Shown: piece by piece, positions 7,021-14,674 of the stretch
Layout of the letters: each line of letters opens with the position of its first letter
Numbering within the stretch: the stretch's first letter is position 1
Assembly: GCF_003383615.1 (NCBI RefSeq)
Contig: NZ_QNUL01000007.1
Location: 62,001 to 126,000, forward strand
Direction of reading: 5' to 3'
DNA from: Dyadobacter luteus
GTDB taxonomy: Bacteria; Bacteroidota; Bacteroidia; Cytophagales; Spirosomataceae
Length of the DNA: 64,000 bases
Translations under genes and position numbers: made by a program
The notes under the pieces: generated by a model
The model's database searches: none
What the model saw: the letters and a program-made list of their open reading frames with translations, nothing else
What the model was told of the DNA's origin: nothing

Positions 7021-8067
7021 ATGAAATTGAAAGCTACATTTTTAGTGCTGCTGCTCTGTGCGTGCACTTTTGGAAAAACATTTGGTCAGGCTGATCCCGG
7101 TTGCGGCGGCATGATGTTCAGCAAAACTGCTTTTAGTTATCAGGAAAGCGGAACCCTGGAAGTTGTCATTGGAAATTACTCCGGTGGGTTCAAATCCGGC
7201 GCCAACCTTACCGCTTACGATGCGACGTTTACCGTAATTTTACCGTACGTTCTGAAAGTGAGCGGTGAAATCGATTTTTCGCGCTGTCCCTTTCCACTGA
7301 CCATCGTAAGCCAGATGATGAACGCATTGGGATCAACAATCATCACTTTTACCGTACCAAAAGGCATCAATAAAGGAGTAAACGGTACTATATCTATTCC
7401 CGTCACCGCGTACAAAGCAGACGCAAGTATTTTGTACGCATCTGTAAGGACTGATGCCAACCTCAGTTATCCGCCATCCGGAAACCTTTTATATACCAAC
7501 GACCAGCTTTCCATACCAGTTTTCGTAAACGCTGCATTACCAGTGACGCTTTCCTCTTTTAAAGTGACCAAAGAAAATGACCTGGCTACATTAAACTGGA
7601 CGAGCACCTCAGAGAAAAACAGCGAAAGATTCGAGATTGAGAGAAGTACCGACGGGAAAAGCTGGAAACAAATTGGTACGGTAGCATCCCTGGAAAACAG
7701 CACTGAAAAGGCGGATTACGACTTTATCGACGCAAAGCCTGAACAGGGTATCAATTACTATAGACTGAAAATGATTGATCAGGACCAAACCTTCGCCTAC
7801 AGTGGCATCAGGAATATTACGCTGGACCCAATAGAGCTGAATATCTTCCCTAACCCTGTTGCCAACATACTGAACATCCGCACAGGAAACTGGGATAAAG
7901 TGCGTACGATACAGCTTGTGAATATAAATGGCGAAGCGGTGTACTCTACCAAAGGAAAGGCCGAAAAAACAGTTGATGTTTCAAACCTGACTCAGGGTAC
8001 TTATCTTGTTAAAATTGAACATACCGATGGAGCTATTGTGAACAGGCGAATCCGGGTACAAAGGTAA
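7021..8067 (+). CDS. Secreted protein with T9SS type A sorting domain
   Basis: A 348-residue protein. A Sec signal peptide (MKLKATFLVLLLCACTFG, cleaved near GQA) leads to a Cys-containing beta-rich region of about 150 residues with no family I recognise. Then comes the linker commonly preceding T9SS tails (LPVTLSSFKVTKEND... LNWTSTSEKNSERFEIERS, fibronectin III-like). It ends with a C-terminal sorting domain of about 75 residues with FPNPVANILNI, VNINGEAVY and LTQGTYLVKI, and a basic end (RRIRVQR). Type IX cargo is exported by Sec, crosses the outer membrane by T9SS and is normally anchored or released after cleavage of the tail. The window holds no core T9SS gene. The gene appears to stand alone after a long leader region. 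Confidence 0.88.
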   Translation: MKLKATFLVLLLCACTFGKTFGQADPGCGGMMFSKTAFSYQESGTLEVVIGNYSGGFKSGANLTAYDATFTVILPYVLKVSGEIDFSRCPFPLTIVSQMMNALGSTIITFTVPKGINKGVNGTISIPVTAYKADASILYASVRTDANLSYPPSGNLLYTNDQLSIPVFVNAALPVTLSSFKVTKENDLATLNWTSTSEKNSERFEIERSTDGKSWKQIGTVASLENSTEKADYDFIDAKPEQGINYYRLKMIDQDQTFAYSGIRNITLDPIELNIFPNPVANILNIRTGNWDKVRTIQLVNINGEAVYSTKGKAEKTVDVSNLTQGTYLVKIEHTDGAIVNRRIRVQR

Positions 8068-8104
8068 GTTGGCATGGTGCGTTGGGCATTGGAACGCATG
8101 ATGT

Positions 8105-8220
8105 TGATTCCGTAGCCTGTGTCCTCACAGGCCACGGATCAGCTATATCTTTCAGGTACTGATAAATCTGACACTAATTATTAAGGAGTACATAGTCCCG
8201 TGAAGACACGAGCCGCGGAA
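8105..8220. repeat. Two inverted REP-like palindromes (BIME-like pair)
   Basis: At 8110-8137 a hairpin pairs CCGTAGCCTGTG with CACAGGCCACGG around the loop TCCT, with one internal mismatch. At 8197-8218 the sequence CCCGTGAAGACACGAGCCG begins a stretch whose reverse complement matches the first 22 bases of the hairpin at about 16 of 22 positions. So two diverged copies lie in opposite orientation about 60 bp apart. No T-run follows, so a terminator is less likely. Confidence 0.45.
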
Positions 8221-8283
8221 TTACACTTCGCCAGGTTGCAGATATCCGTTGTGCACGATTTTGAAAACTACGAATACGCGGTG

Positions 8284-8320
8284 AACGCTAAAGGCTCATA
8301 GCTATCTGCTGAAAGCTACC
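8284..8320. repeat. AGCT-type periodic tract behind ligA
   Basis: Imperfect repetition of AGCT/GGCT words (CTAAAGGCTCATAGCTATC, then TGAAAGCTA) next to and partly covering the ligA stop codon. Related tracts lie at 34519-34557, 34669-34704 and 53140-53176. Confidence 0.45.
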
Positions 8321-10400
8321 CAATCATCCCCAAAAACTCTTCCTCAGACAAAATCGTCACACCCAGTTTTCTGGCTTTTTCTAATTTGGATGGCCCCATG
8401 TTGGCACCTGCAAGCAGAAAATTGAGTTTGCCTGAAACGCCGCTAAGTATTCTCCCTCCGTTGGCTTCGATCTTAATTTTCAATTCATCCCGATCAAAGT
8501 TTTCGAATACACCGGAGATCACAAATGTTTTCCCTTCAAGTACATTACTTTCCAGCTCCACAGGTTTTTCGTTGCTTTCCATTTGCACGCCTGCTGCCTT
8601 CAGTCTATCCACCAGCAACTGGTTTTCGGGAACGCTGAAATACGATTCAATACTCATCGCAATACGACCTCCGATTTCCGGCACTGCTGTCAGTTCATCA
8701 TAACTCGCCGCTCTGATCGCATCAATGGATTTGAAATAAGAAGCCAGTTTGTCGGCCACGGTAGCACCCACAAAACGGATCCCCAAACCGAAAAGCACAT
8801 TCTTAAACGGAGCCGTTTTCGATAATTCAATCCCTTTTAAAATATTCTCTACCGTCTTTTCCCGGAAGCTTATTTTCTTGGTTTTTCCTGTCTCTTCATT
8901 GAATATATTCTTCTCCAGTCCGAGTAGCTTTTCTTCCGTCAGATCATACAAATCTGCCGGTGTACTCACCAATCCCAGATCAAACAATAGTTCTATTTTC
9001 CCTTCCCCCAGGCTATCCAGATTCATGGCTTTCCGGTGAATATAATGTTCTATACGACCTTTTAGCTGTGGCGGACAGTGGCTGTCGTTAGGACAAAAGA
9101 AAGCTACCTCGCCTTCATTTCGCATCAGTTCTGAACCACATTCCGGGCATTTCGTAGGAAACTCTACCGCCTGAGTTATATACTGACTGCGTTTTTCAGT
9201 GTCCACACCGGTTATTTTAGGAATAATCTCCCCGCTTTTCTCTACAAAAACCGTATCGCCGATACGGATGTCAAGGCGAAGTATTTCATTGGCGTTGTGC
9301 AAGGTAGCCCTTTTCACACGCGTACCGGAGAGGTGTACACCTTTTACCTTTTTATAGTCCAGATCCCGCTCGGAAACATCCGACAAGTTCGCAACCGGCG
9401 TCACTGCACCCGTGCGCCCTACCTGGTAATTCACCGAACGCAAAATTGCCGGTTTGTTTTCAGCCTTGTACTTAAATGATATAGCCCAACGCGGGCTCTT
9501 CGCCGTAAAACCGAGTTCCCGCTGTTGTTCAAAAGAATTAATTTTGATCACAATTCCGTCCGTAGCCAGCGGTAGCGTAGTCCGTTTTTCCTCCCACTCG
9601 TGGATATACTCAATCACCTCATCAATCGTCTGTACTTTACGCCAGCCCGGAGACACATTAAATCCCCATGATTTAAGAGCCAGCAAACTTTCTTCATGAC
9701 TGTTAAAAATAATGTCATCGCTCAGGAACGAATACAGATAACAATCCAGATTTCTACGTGCCGTTTCTGCTGAATCCTGTAGTTTGAAAGAACCCGAGGC
9801 TGCATTACGTGGATTGGCATACTGGTTCTCTCCAAGCGTATCCATGTCCTCATTCAATTTCTGAAAAGAGCTGAAAGGCATAAAACCTTCTCCTCTCACC
9901 TCAAACACGGGTGGCAGGTTCTCACCTTTCACTCGCAACGGCAATGATCGGATAGTCTTTACATTATTGGTAATATCATCTCCACGCGTTCCGTCCCCTC
10001 TGGTGATACCACGTACCAATACCCCATTTTCGTAGGTAAAGCTCAACGAAATCCCGTCGAATTTCAACTCGCAGATGTACTCGTAGGCCTCGCCATCCAG
10101 TCCACGCCGAACACGATCATCGAAATTCCGGAGTTCTTGTTCGTTATAGGTATTGTCGAGTGAAAGCATCGGATAGCGATGGTACACCGTCTCAAAGTTC
10201 TTGGTGATGGTACCTCCCACGCGCTGTGTAGGCGAATCGGACTTTCTGAATTCAGGGTGCTTGTCTTCCAGATCTTTCAATTCTTTCAGCAACTTGTCAA
10301 AATCAAAATCCGAGATTTCAGAGACACTGTCCTGATAATAACGAAAATTATAATGTTCAATCTGTCTGCTGAGCTCTTCTATTCTTTGTTCCGGATTCAT
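8316..10400 (-). CDS. ligA: NAD-dependent DNA ligase LigA
   Basis: Seals nicks in duplex DNA using NAD+. With the ATG at 10400 the protein has 694 residues and begins MNPEQRIEELSRQIEHYNF, the usual Ia-domain start. A frame extension to 10469 adds 23 residues without homology and runs into the rpe promoter region, so it was not chosen. Domains: Ia with YYQDSVSEISDFDFD, the adenylation motif KFDG with K113, an OB fold, a Zn finger (CPEC ... FCPNDSHC), helix-hairpin-helix repeats (VGATVADKLA, VPEIGGRIA) and a C-terminal BRCT domain from about residue 610. The gene is essential in most bacteria. It is divergent from rpe. Confidence 0.98.
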   Translation of the reverse strand: MNPEQRIEELSRQIEHYNFRYYQDSVSEISDFDFDKLLKELKDLEDKHPEFRKSDSPTQRVGGTITKNFETVYHRYPMLSLDNTYNEQELRNFDDRVRRGLDGEAYEYICELKFDGISLSFTYENGVLVRGITRGDGTRGDDITNNVKTIRSLPLRVKGENLPPVFEVRGEGFMPFSSFQKLNEDMDTLGENQYANPRNAASGSFKLQDSAETARRNLDCYLYSFLSDDIIFNSHEESLLALKSWGFNVSPGWRKVQTIDEVIEYIHEWEEKRTTLPLATDGIVIKINSFEQQRELGFTAKSPRWAISFKYKAENKPAILRSVNYQVGRTGAVTPVANLSDVSERDLDYKKVKGVHLSGTRVKRATLHNANEILRLDIRIGDTVFVEKSGEIIPKITGVDTEKRSQYITQAVEFPTKCPECGSELMRNEGEVAFFCPNDSHCPPQLKGRIEHYIHRKAMNLDSLGEGKIELLFDLGLVSTPADLYDLTEEKLLGLEKNIFNEETGKTKKISFREKTVENILKGIELSKTAPFKNVLFGLGIRFVGATVADKLASYFKSIDAIRAASYDELTAVPEIGGRIAMSIESYFSVPENQLLVDRLKAAGVQMESNEKPVELESNVLEGKTFVISGVFENFDRDELKIKIEANGGRILSGVSGKLNFLLAGANMGPSKLEKARKLGVTILSEEEFLGMIG

Positions 10401-10476
10401 GGTTACCTTCGGTTTTATTCTGATTCTGGGTCGGCTTGTTATCCCTGAAGATGTGCCAATTTCTGCCAAATTTATT

Positions 10477-10484
10477 TAGTTTTG
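10477..10484 (+). promoter_or_regulatory. Candidate -7 element of the rpe promoter
   Basis: TAGTTTTG matches TAnnTTTG, 32 bp before the rpe ATG in the short ligA-rpe divergent region. The -33 element is not clear. Confidence 0.4.
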
Positions 10485-10516
10485 CGTAATATTTCATATT
10501 AGTAACGATTGCTTTG

Positions 10517-11173
10517 ATGACCGAAATCGCACCTTCCATTCTTGCCGCCGACTTTGCCAATCTACAACGTGATGTTGAAATGCTCAATGCCAGTTCTGCC
10601 GGATATATCCATGTAGACATCATGGACGGAATGTTCGTACCGAATATTTCTTTCGGGTTGCCGGTGTGCGAGGCTATATACAAGCATGCCAAAAAGCCGC
10701 TGGATGTACACCTGATGATTGAACAGCCTGATCGCTATCTGGCAGAGTTCAGGCATGCTGGCGCATCTGTCATTACAGTTCATTACGAGGCATGTCCTCA
10801 TTTGCATCGCACCGTTCAGCATATCAAAGAATTGGGTGCAATGGCAGGTGTGGCAGTGAATCCGCATACACCAGTAGAAGTACTGTCGGAAATTTTGGGA
10901 GATGTAGATCTGATCCTGATTATGTCGGTAAATCCGGGTTTTGGCGGACAAACTTTTATTGAAAATACCTATAAGAAAATAGCCCGTCTGGATCAGATGC
11001 GCAAGGAGGGTAACCATAAATTTGTGATTGAGGTGGATGGTGGCGTCAACACAAGCAATGCACCTTTGCTTACCTCCAGTGGTGCCGATGTACTCGTGGC
11101 AGGAAGTTTTGTTTTCAGGTCTTCCAACCCTCTGCAGACAATAGATGACCTAAAAAATGCGGGTAAGCTATGA
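10517..11173 (+). CDS. rpe: Ribulose-phosphate 3-epimerase
   Basis: Interconverts ribulose 5-phosphate and xylulose 5-phosphate in the pentose phosphate pathway. 218 residues, a single TIM barrel. Motifs: APSILAADF at the N-terminus (Ser and first Asp region), HVDIMDGMFVPN and DVHLM (metal-binding His/Asp), MSVNPGFGGQ (phosphate loop) and IEVDGGV (second catalytic Asp). The ATG at 10517 was preferred over the adjacent TTG at 10514. The stop overlaps the next ATG by 4 bp (ATGA), so translation is coupled to the apiosidase-like gene. Xylulose 5-phosphate is also a transketolase substrate, and a split transketolase lies 5.5 kb downstream. Confidence 0.97.
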   Translation: MTEIAPSILAADFANLQRDVEMLNASSAGYIHVDIMDGMFVPNISFGLPVCEAIYKHAKKPLDVHLMIEQPDRYLAEFRHAGASVITVHYEACPHLHRTVQHIKELGAMAGVAVNPHTPVEVLSEILGDVDLILIMSVNPGFGGQTFIENTYKKIARLDQMRKEGNHKFVIEVDGGVNTSNAPLLTSSGADVLVAGSFVFRSSNPLQTIDDLKNAGKL

Positions 11174-12450
11174 ATCTGAGGTATCTGCTTTTGCTGCTTT
11201 CATTGTATACCAGTCCTGCACTTTCCGCTCTTGCCTATACTGACGCGCAGGACGATTTTTATCCTTTGCGCATTCATCCCAATGGAAAACATATCACAGA
11301 CAATAACGGAAAGCCATTTTTGATGGTGGCCGATGTAGCGTGGCAACTACTTAGAAAATTGAATTATGAAGATGCTGTGCAATATATGGATCAGCGAAAA
11401 TCTCAGTCTTTCAATACTTTTGTTATACAGCTATTACCGTCGTTACCTACCCAGCGGAATTATCAACGCGTAACGCCTTTTAACAATAACAAGCTGTCGG
11501 AACCGAACAAAGCATATTTTGACTATGTGGACAAGATTGTGGCGGCTGCTCAAACGCGTAATCTGGTTGTTGGCATTGTGGTTTCCCGCAAAAGCTGGAA
11601 TGTCGTATTTGACGCCCACAAGGAATCGGACTGGCAGGCTTGGGGAGAATACCTTGGTAAAAGATTTGAAAAATATCCCAACATTATCTGGATTGTAAGC
11701 GAAGAAGAATACCAGAGCAGCGCTCAGTACAAATACATTGCGGAAGGATTGAGGAGCACCACGACGCACCAAAATCTGATTGCATCTCTTTCGACCTGCT
11801 CGCCCACTGTGCCTATTGACGGATCACCTAATAAGTCGGATCTTAAATTTGTGATCCCTGACTCAACCGTCACTTATTCCGAATATGCTAACCTGGCCAA
11901 CTGGCAGAAAAATTCGGGTGAACTCTCGGTACAGCCTTTTCTGATATCCAATTCTGAATTCCCTAAAGAAATCACGGACCAGTCTGTGCTCATTCGTAAC
12001 CAGGCCTATCAGTCTATCATGAGTTCGGCAGCGGGTTTCTGTCATATGAGCACGATCAAGAATTTTAACCCTACCTGGAAAATAAATATCACGCGCGACG
12101 GCGCAGAGTACATAGACCATTTTGTCAAGATACTGAAAGGGATTCCCTGGGAGTATATGTATCCTGAAACCTCTCAAAGCCTGCTTCCAGACAGTACAGA
12201 CCAGCAACAGATAGGTATTTTTTCTTTGTCCAATAAGCGACTTTCGATGTTGTACATTCCCGAATCAAAGCCTGTACAACTGGATCTAACTGTGTTGCAG
12301 GGGAATACTTTCAGGGCCGTTTGGTATAGCCCGCGAACCGGACGAAGATGGCCGGGAGCAAGTTCACTACCTAAGTCGGTCACCAGCGTGAGTCCCCCGG
12401 ACCCGAAAGCCGGTTGGGACTGGATTTTGCTGATAGGCTCACAGGAATAA
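11170..12450 (+). CDS. Apiosidase-like (DUF4038) glycoside hydrolase with collagen-binding-like C-domain
   Basis: A 426-residue secreted protein. The signal peptide (MNLRYLLLLLSLYTSPALSA) is followed by LRIHPNGKHITDNNGKPFLM and ADVAWQLL, the entry motif of the DUF4038/GH140 apiosidase-like TIM barrel. Further barrel signatures are NTFVIQLLP and NIIWIVSEEEY. The last 90 residues (LQGNTFRAVWYSPRTGR ... AGWDWILLI) resemble the 'putative collagen-binding' domain that often follows DUF4038. Members cleave glycans with unusual pentoses; the substrate here is not known. The conserved region after IWIVSE reads EEY rather than the common N-E, so the catalytic pair should be checked. It overlaps rpe by 4 bp, which suggests a shared transcript. 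Confidence 0.82.
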   Translation: MNLRYLLLLLSLYTSPALSALAYTDAQDDFYPLRIHPNGKHITDNNGKPFLMVADVAWQLLRKLNYEDAVQYMDQRKSQSFNTFVIQLLPSLPTQRNYQRVTPFNNNKLSEPNKAYFDYVDKIVAAAQTRNLVVGIVVSRKSWNVVFDAHKESDWQAWGEYLGKRFEKYPNIIWIVSEEEYQSSAQYKYIAEGLRSTTTHQNLIASLSTCSPTVPIDGSPNKSDLKFVIPDSTVTYSEYANLANWQKNSGELSVQPFLISNSEFPKEITDQSVLIRNQAYQSIMSSAAGFCHMSTIKNFNPTWKINITRDGAEYIDHFVKILKGIPWEYMYPETSQSLLPDSTDQQQIGIFSLSNKRLSMLYIPESKPVQLDLTVLQGNTFRAVWYSPRTGRRWPGASSLPKSVTSVSPPDPKAGWDWILLIGSQE

Positions 12451-12471
12451 AAGAAATTCTGCATATCTTAT

Positions 12472-12494
12472 CAGGGATTTAAAATTCCTGTTTA
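12472..12494 (+). terminator. Weak intrinsic terminator candidate
   Basis: CAGGGATTTAAAATTCCTG is a near-perfect palindrome (17 of 19 positions), followed by TTTATT, 21 bp after the DUF4038 stop. Confidence 0.3.
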
Positions 12495-12564
12495 TTCAAC
12501 GAATCTCGCGTGTACGGTGCCGCACCTGATTTTCTTTCAGACCCAACCATCGGTTATCAATTAC

Positions 12565-14589
12565 ATGATTTTTATACGCTTAACCCTCGCTTTCCTTTTC
12601 CTGATCAGTATACAACATCAGGTTTTTTCTCAGAAAACACTCTGGGCAAGTAAGGTATTGGGTTATTCGTCGGAATACCGGCCGGATCAATACGGCCATG
12701 CATATCGCGCCAAACAAATACTTGGAGAACCCAATAAACTTCCGGCATTGGGGGACAGCCCCTGCGCCTGGACATCTGCGGATCCCGACAGCAGAAGTGA
12801 AGAATGGATCAAAGTTGGTTTTTCTGAAAACATCAAACTGGCACAGGTTGCTATTGGTGAAAATTTCAATCCAGGTGCTATTGTGCGGGTATATGTATAT
12901 GATGAATCCGGAAAAGAAGTGCTGGTATACACCGGTGACGCAGCTCCTGTGAATGTACAAGGTAGAATGCTGAATATTTTTCCTGCTCAAAAAGGACTAT
13001 CCGTGAACGCGGTGAAAATAGTGTTGCAACCAGATAAAGTTCGTGGATTTAATCAAATTGATGCAATAGCTATTTCCGAAAAGTCGGAGCTGGTGCAGGC
13101 GATGATCAACCTCGCTCCCGAGCTTCCCAAAGATCTGGTTAAGGAAAATCTGGGAAAGAATATCAATAGCAAGGGTATGGAGATTAATCCGGTGATTTCG
13201 CCCGATGGTAAAACGCTGTACTTTACCAGAAGCCATCACCCCGAAAACGTACCTCCCATTGAAAAGCAGGATGTATGGTCTTCAACATTAACCGGAAGAA
13301 ACCAGTGGAGCAAGGCTATAAATGTAGGCGCTCCGATCAACAACAACGAAAACAACGCCATCGTTAGCATCTCATCTGACGGCAAAACTTTATATCTGAT
13401 CAATCATTACCGTCCTGACGGAAAAGTATATTTCGGACTATCTCAATCCTTTTATACTAAAAATGGCTGGTCGTTCCCAAAAGATGTCAATATGCCCGGC
13501 TTGTACAGCGACCGGAATGAGATGGATCTGGCAGTATCCCCACATGGTAACGTGATGATTCTTTCTCTGCAAAGAAGAGACACCCAAGGTTATCGGGATC
13601 TTTATGTATCGTTCAAAGAAAAGGACGATGTGTGGTCGGAACCGAAGCATATGGGAGAAGTAATTAACTCGGCTGATTTCGAAGGAACGCCTTTTCTGGC
13701 ACTGGACAACAAAACGCTCTATTTCTCATCCAACGGACATAGCGGTTTTGGAGGCAACGACATTTTCATGACTACCCGACTGGACGACAGCTGGACGAAC
13801 TGGTCAAAACCATTGAATCTGGGCCCGGTTGTGAATACGCCGGGATGGGATGGTTATTTCAATGTGCCTGCTTCCGGCGATTACGCCTATTTCTCCTCAG
13901 CTACAAATTCACTCGGATCTTATGACATTTTCAGACTAACACTTCCTGAAGAGATCAAACCCGAGCCTGTCGCCATCATAACAGGATCGGTGTTGTCTTC
14001 TACTACCAATGAACCAGTTATTGCTGATATTCTGGCTGACATCAAAAAAGATGCTCAAATATTTACCTCTACTACCTATAACCCTGAAAACGGTGAATAT
14101 AGGATTGTATTACCAGCTAAAGAAACTTACAGAATCACTGCGAGTGCAAAAGGATATTTTCCGGTCACAGAAGAAATTGACTTGTTAACAGAAACGGGAT
14201 TCAGGACCATTCAGAAAAATCTGCTGCTGCAACCTGTACAAGCGGGTCAGCAAATCAGGCTGAACAATACGATGTTCCAGCAAAGCAGTGCAGAAGTGGT
14301 TCCCTCCTCTTTTGCCGAACTAGACCGCATTGTGGCAGCTATGACTGAATACCCTGCAATGGAAATCTTGCTGGAAGGACATACTGACAACCAGGGCGAT
14401 GTCTCCAAAAATGTTCAGTTATCGGAAGAACGGGTACAGGAAGTAAAAAAATACTTGCTTTCTAAAGGCATAGATTCCAGCCGCATCCAGACCAAAGCCT
14501 GGGGGCCAGCCAAACCTATTGCCAGCAACGCAACAGAGGAAACGAGAAAGCGGAACAGAAGGGTTGAATTCACAGTCCTTAAACTATAG
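12565..14589 (+). CDS. PorE-like outer membrane-associated protein: discoidin-like, PD40 propeller, CRD and OmpA domains
   Basis: 674 residues from the ATG at 12565; the signal peptide is MIFIRLTLAFLFLISIQH, cleaved after FSQ. Upstream in-frame codons have no signal sequence. Order: a beta-sandwich of F5/8 type C (discoidin) style at about 25-165 (SEEWIKVGF ... GFNQIDAIAIS), a propeller of PD40/WD40-like blades at about 190-470 (NPVISPDGKTLYFTR, LDNKTLYFSSNGHSGFGG, GYFNVPASGDYAYFSS), a carboxypeptidase-regulatory-like domain at about 475-560 and an OmpA peptidoglycan-binding domain at about 570-674 (EGHTDNQGD, RKRNRRVEF). P. gingivalis PorE, a T9SS component, has TPR-propeller-CRD-OmpA; here the TPR part is replaced. 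A T9SS role is inference. Confidence 0.85.
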   Translation: MIFIRLTLAFLFLISIQHQVFSQKTLWASKVLGYSSEYRPDQYGHAYRAKQILGEPNKLPALGDSPCAWTSADPDSRSEEWIKVGFSENIKLAQVAIGENFNPGAIVRVYVYDESGKEVLVYTGDAAPVNVQGRMLNIFPAQKGLSVNAVKIVLQPDKVRGFNQIDAIAISEKSELVQAMINLAPELPKDLVKENLGKNINSKGMEINPVISPDGKTLYFTRSHHPENVPPIEKQDVWSSTLTGRNQWSKAINVGAPINNNENNAIVSISSDGKTLYLINHYRPDGKVYFGLSQSFYTKNGWSFPKDVNMPGLYSDRNEMDLAVSPHGNVMILSLQRRDTQGYRDLYVSFKEKDDVWSEPKHMGEVINSADFEGTPFLALDNKTLYFSSNGHSGFGGNDIFMTTRLDDSWTNWSKPLNLGPVVNTPGWDGYFNVPASGDYAYFSSATNSLGSYDIFRLTLPEEIKPEPVAIITGSVLSSTTNEPVIADILADIKKDAQIFTSTTYNPENGEYRIVLPAKETYRITASAKGYFPVTEEIDLLTETGFRTIQKNLLLQPVQAGQQIRLNNTMFQQSSAEVVPSSFAELDRIVAAMTEYPAMEILLEGHTDNQGDVSKNVQLSEERVQEVKKYLLSKGIDSSRIQTKAWGPAKPIASNATEETRKRNRRVEFTVLKL

Positions 14590-14674
14590 AAAACTTCGGG
14601 GCTGGATAAATTTGCTTATTTTCGCAGAAATTTGCCGCCGGAAGTATACAACACCTCCGACAAATACCTACAGT

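Noticed and set aside
12580..12990. 136-codon minus-strand frame at the start of the PorE-like gene
   Set aside because: Antisense to the signal peptide and discoidin-like domain; no start context or motif of its own.
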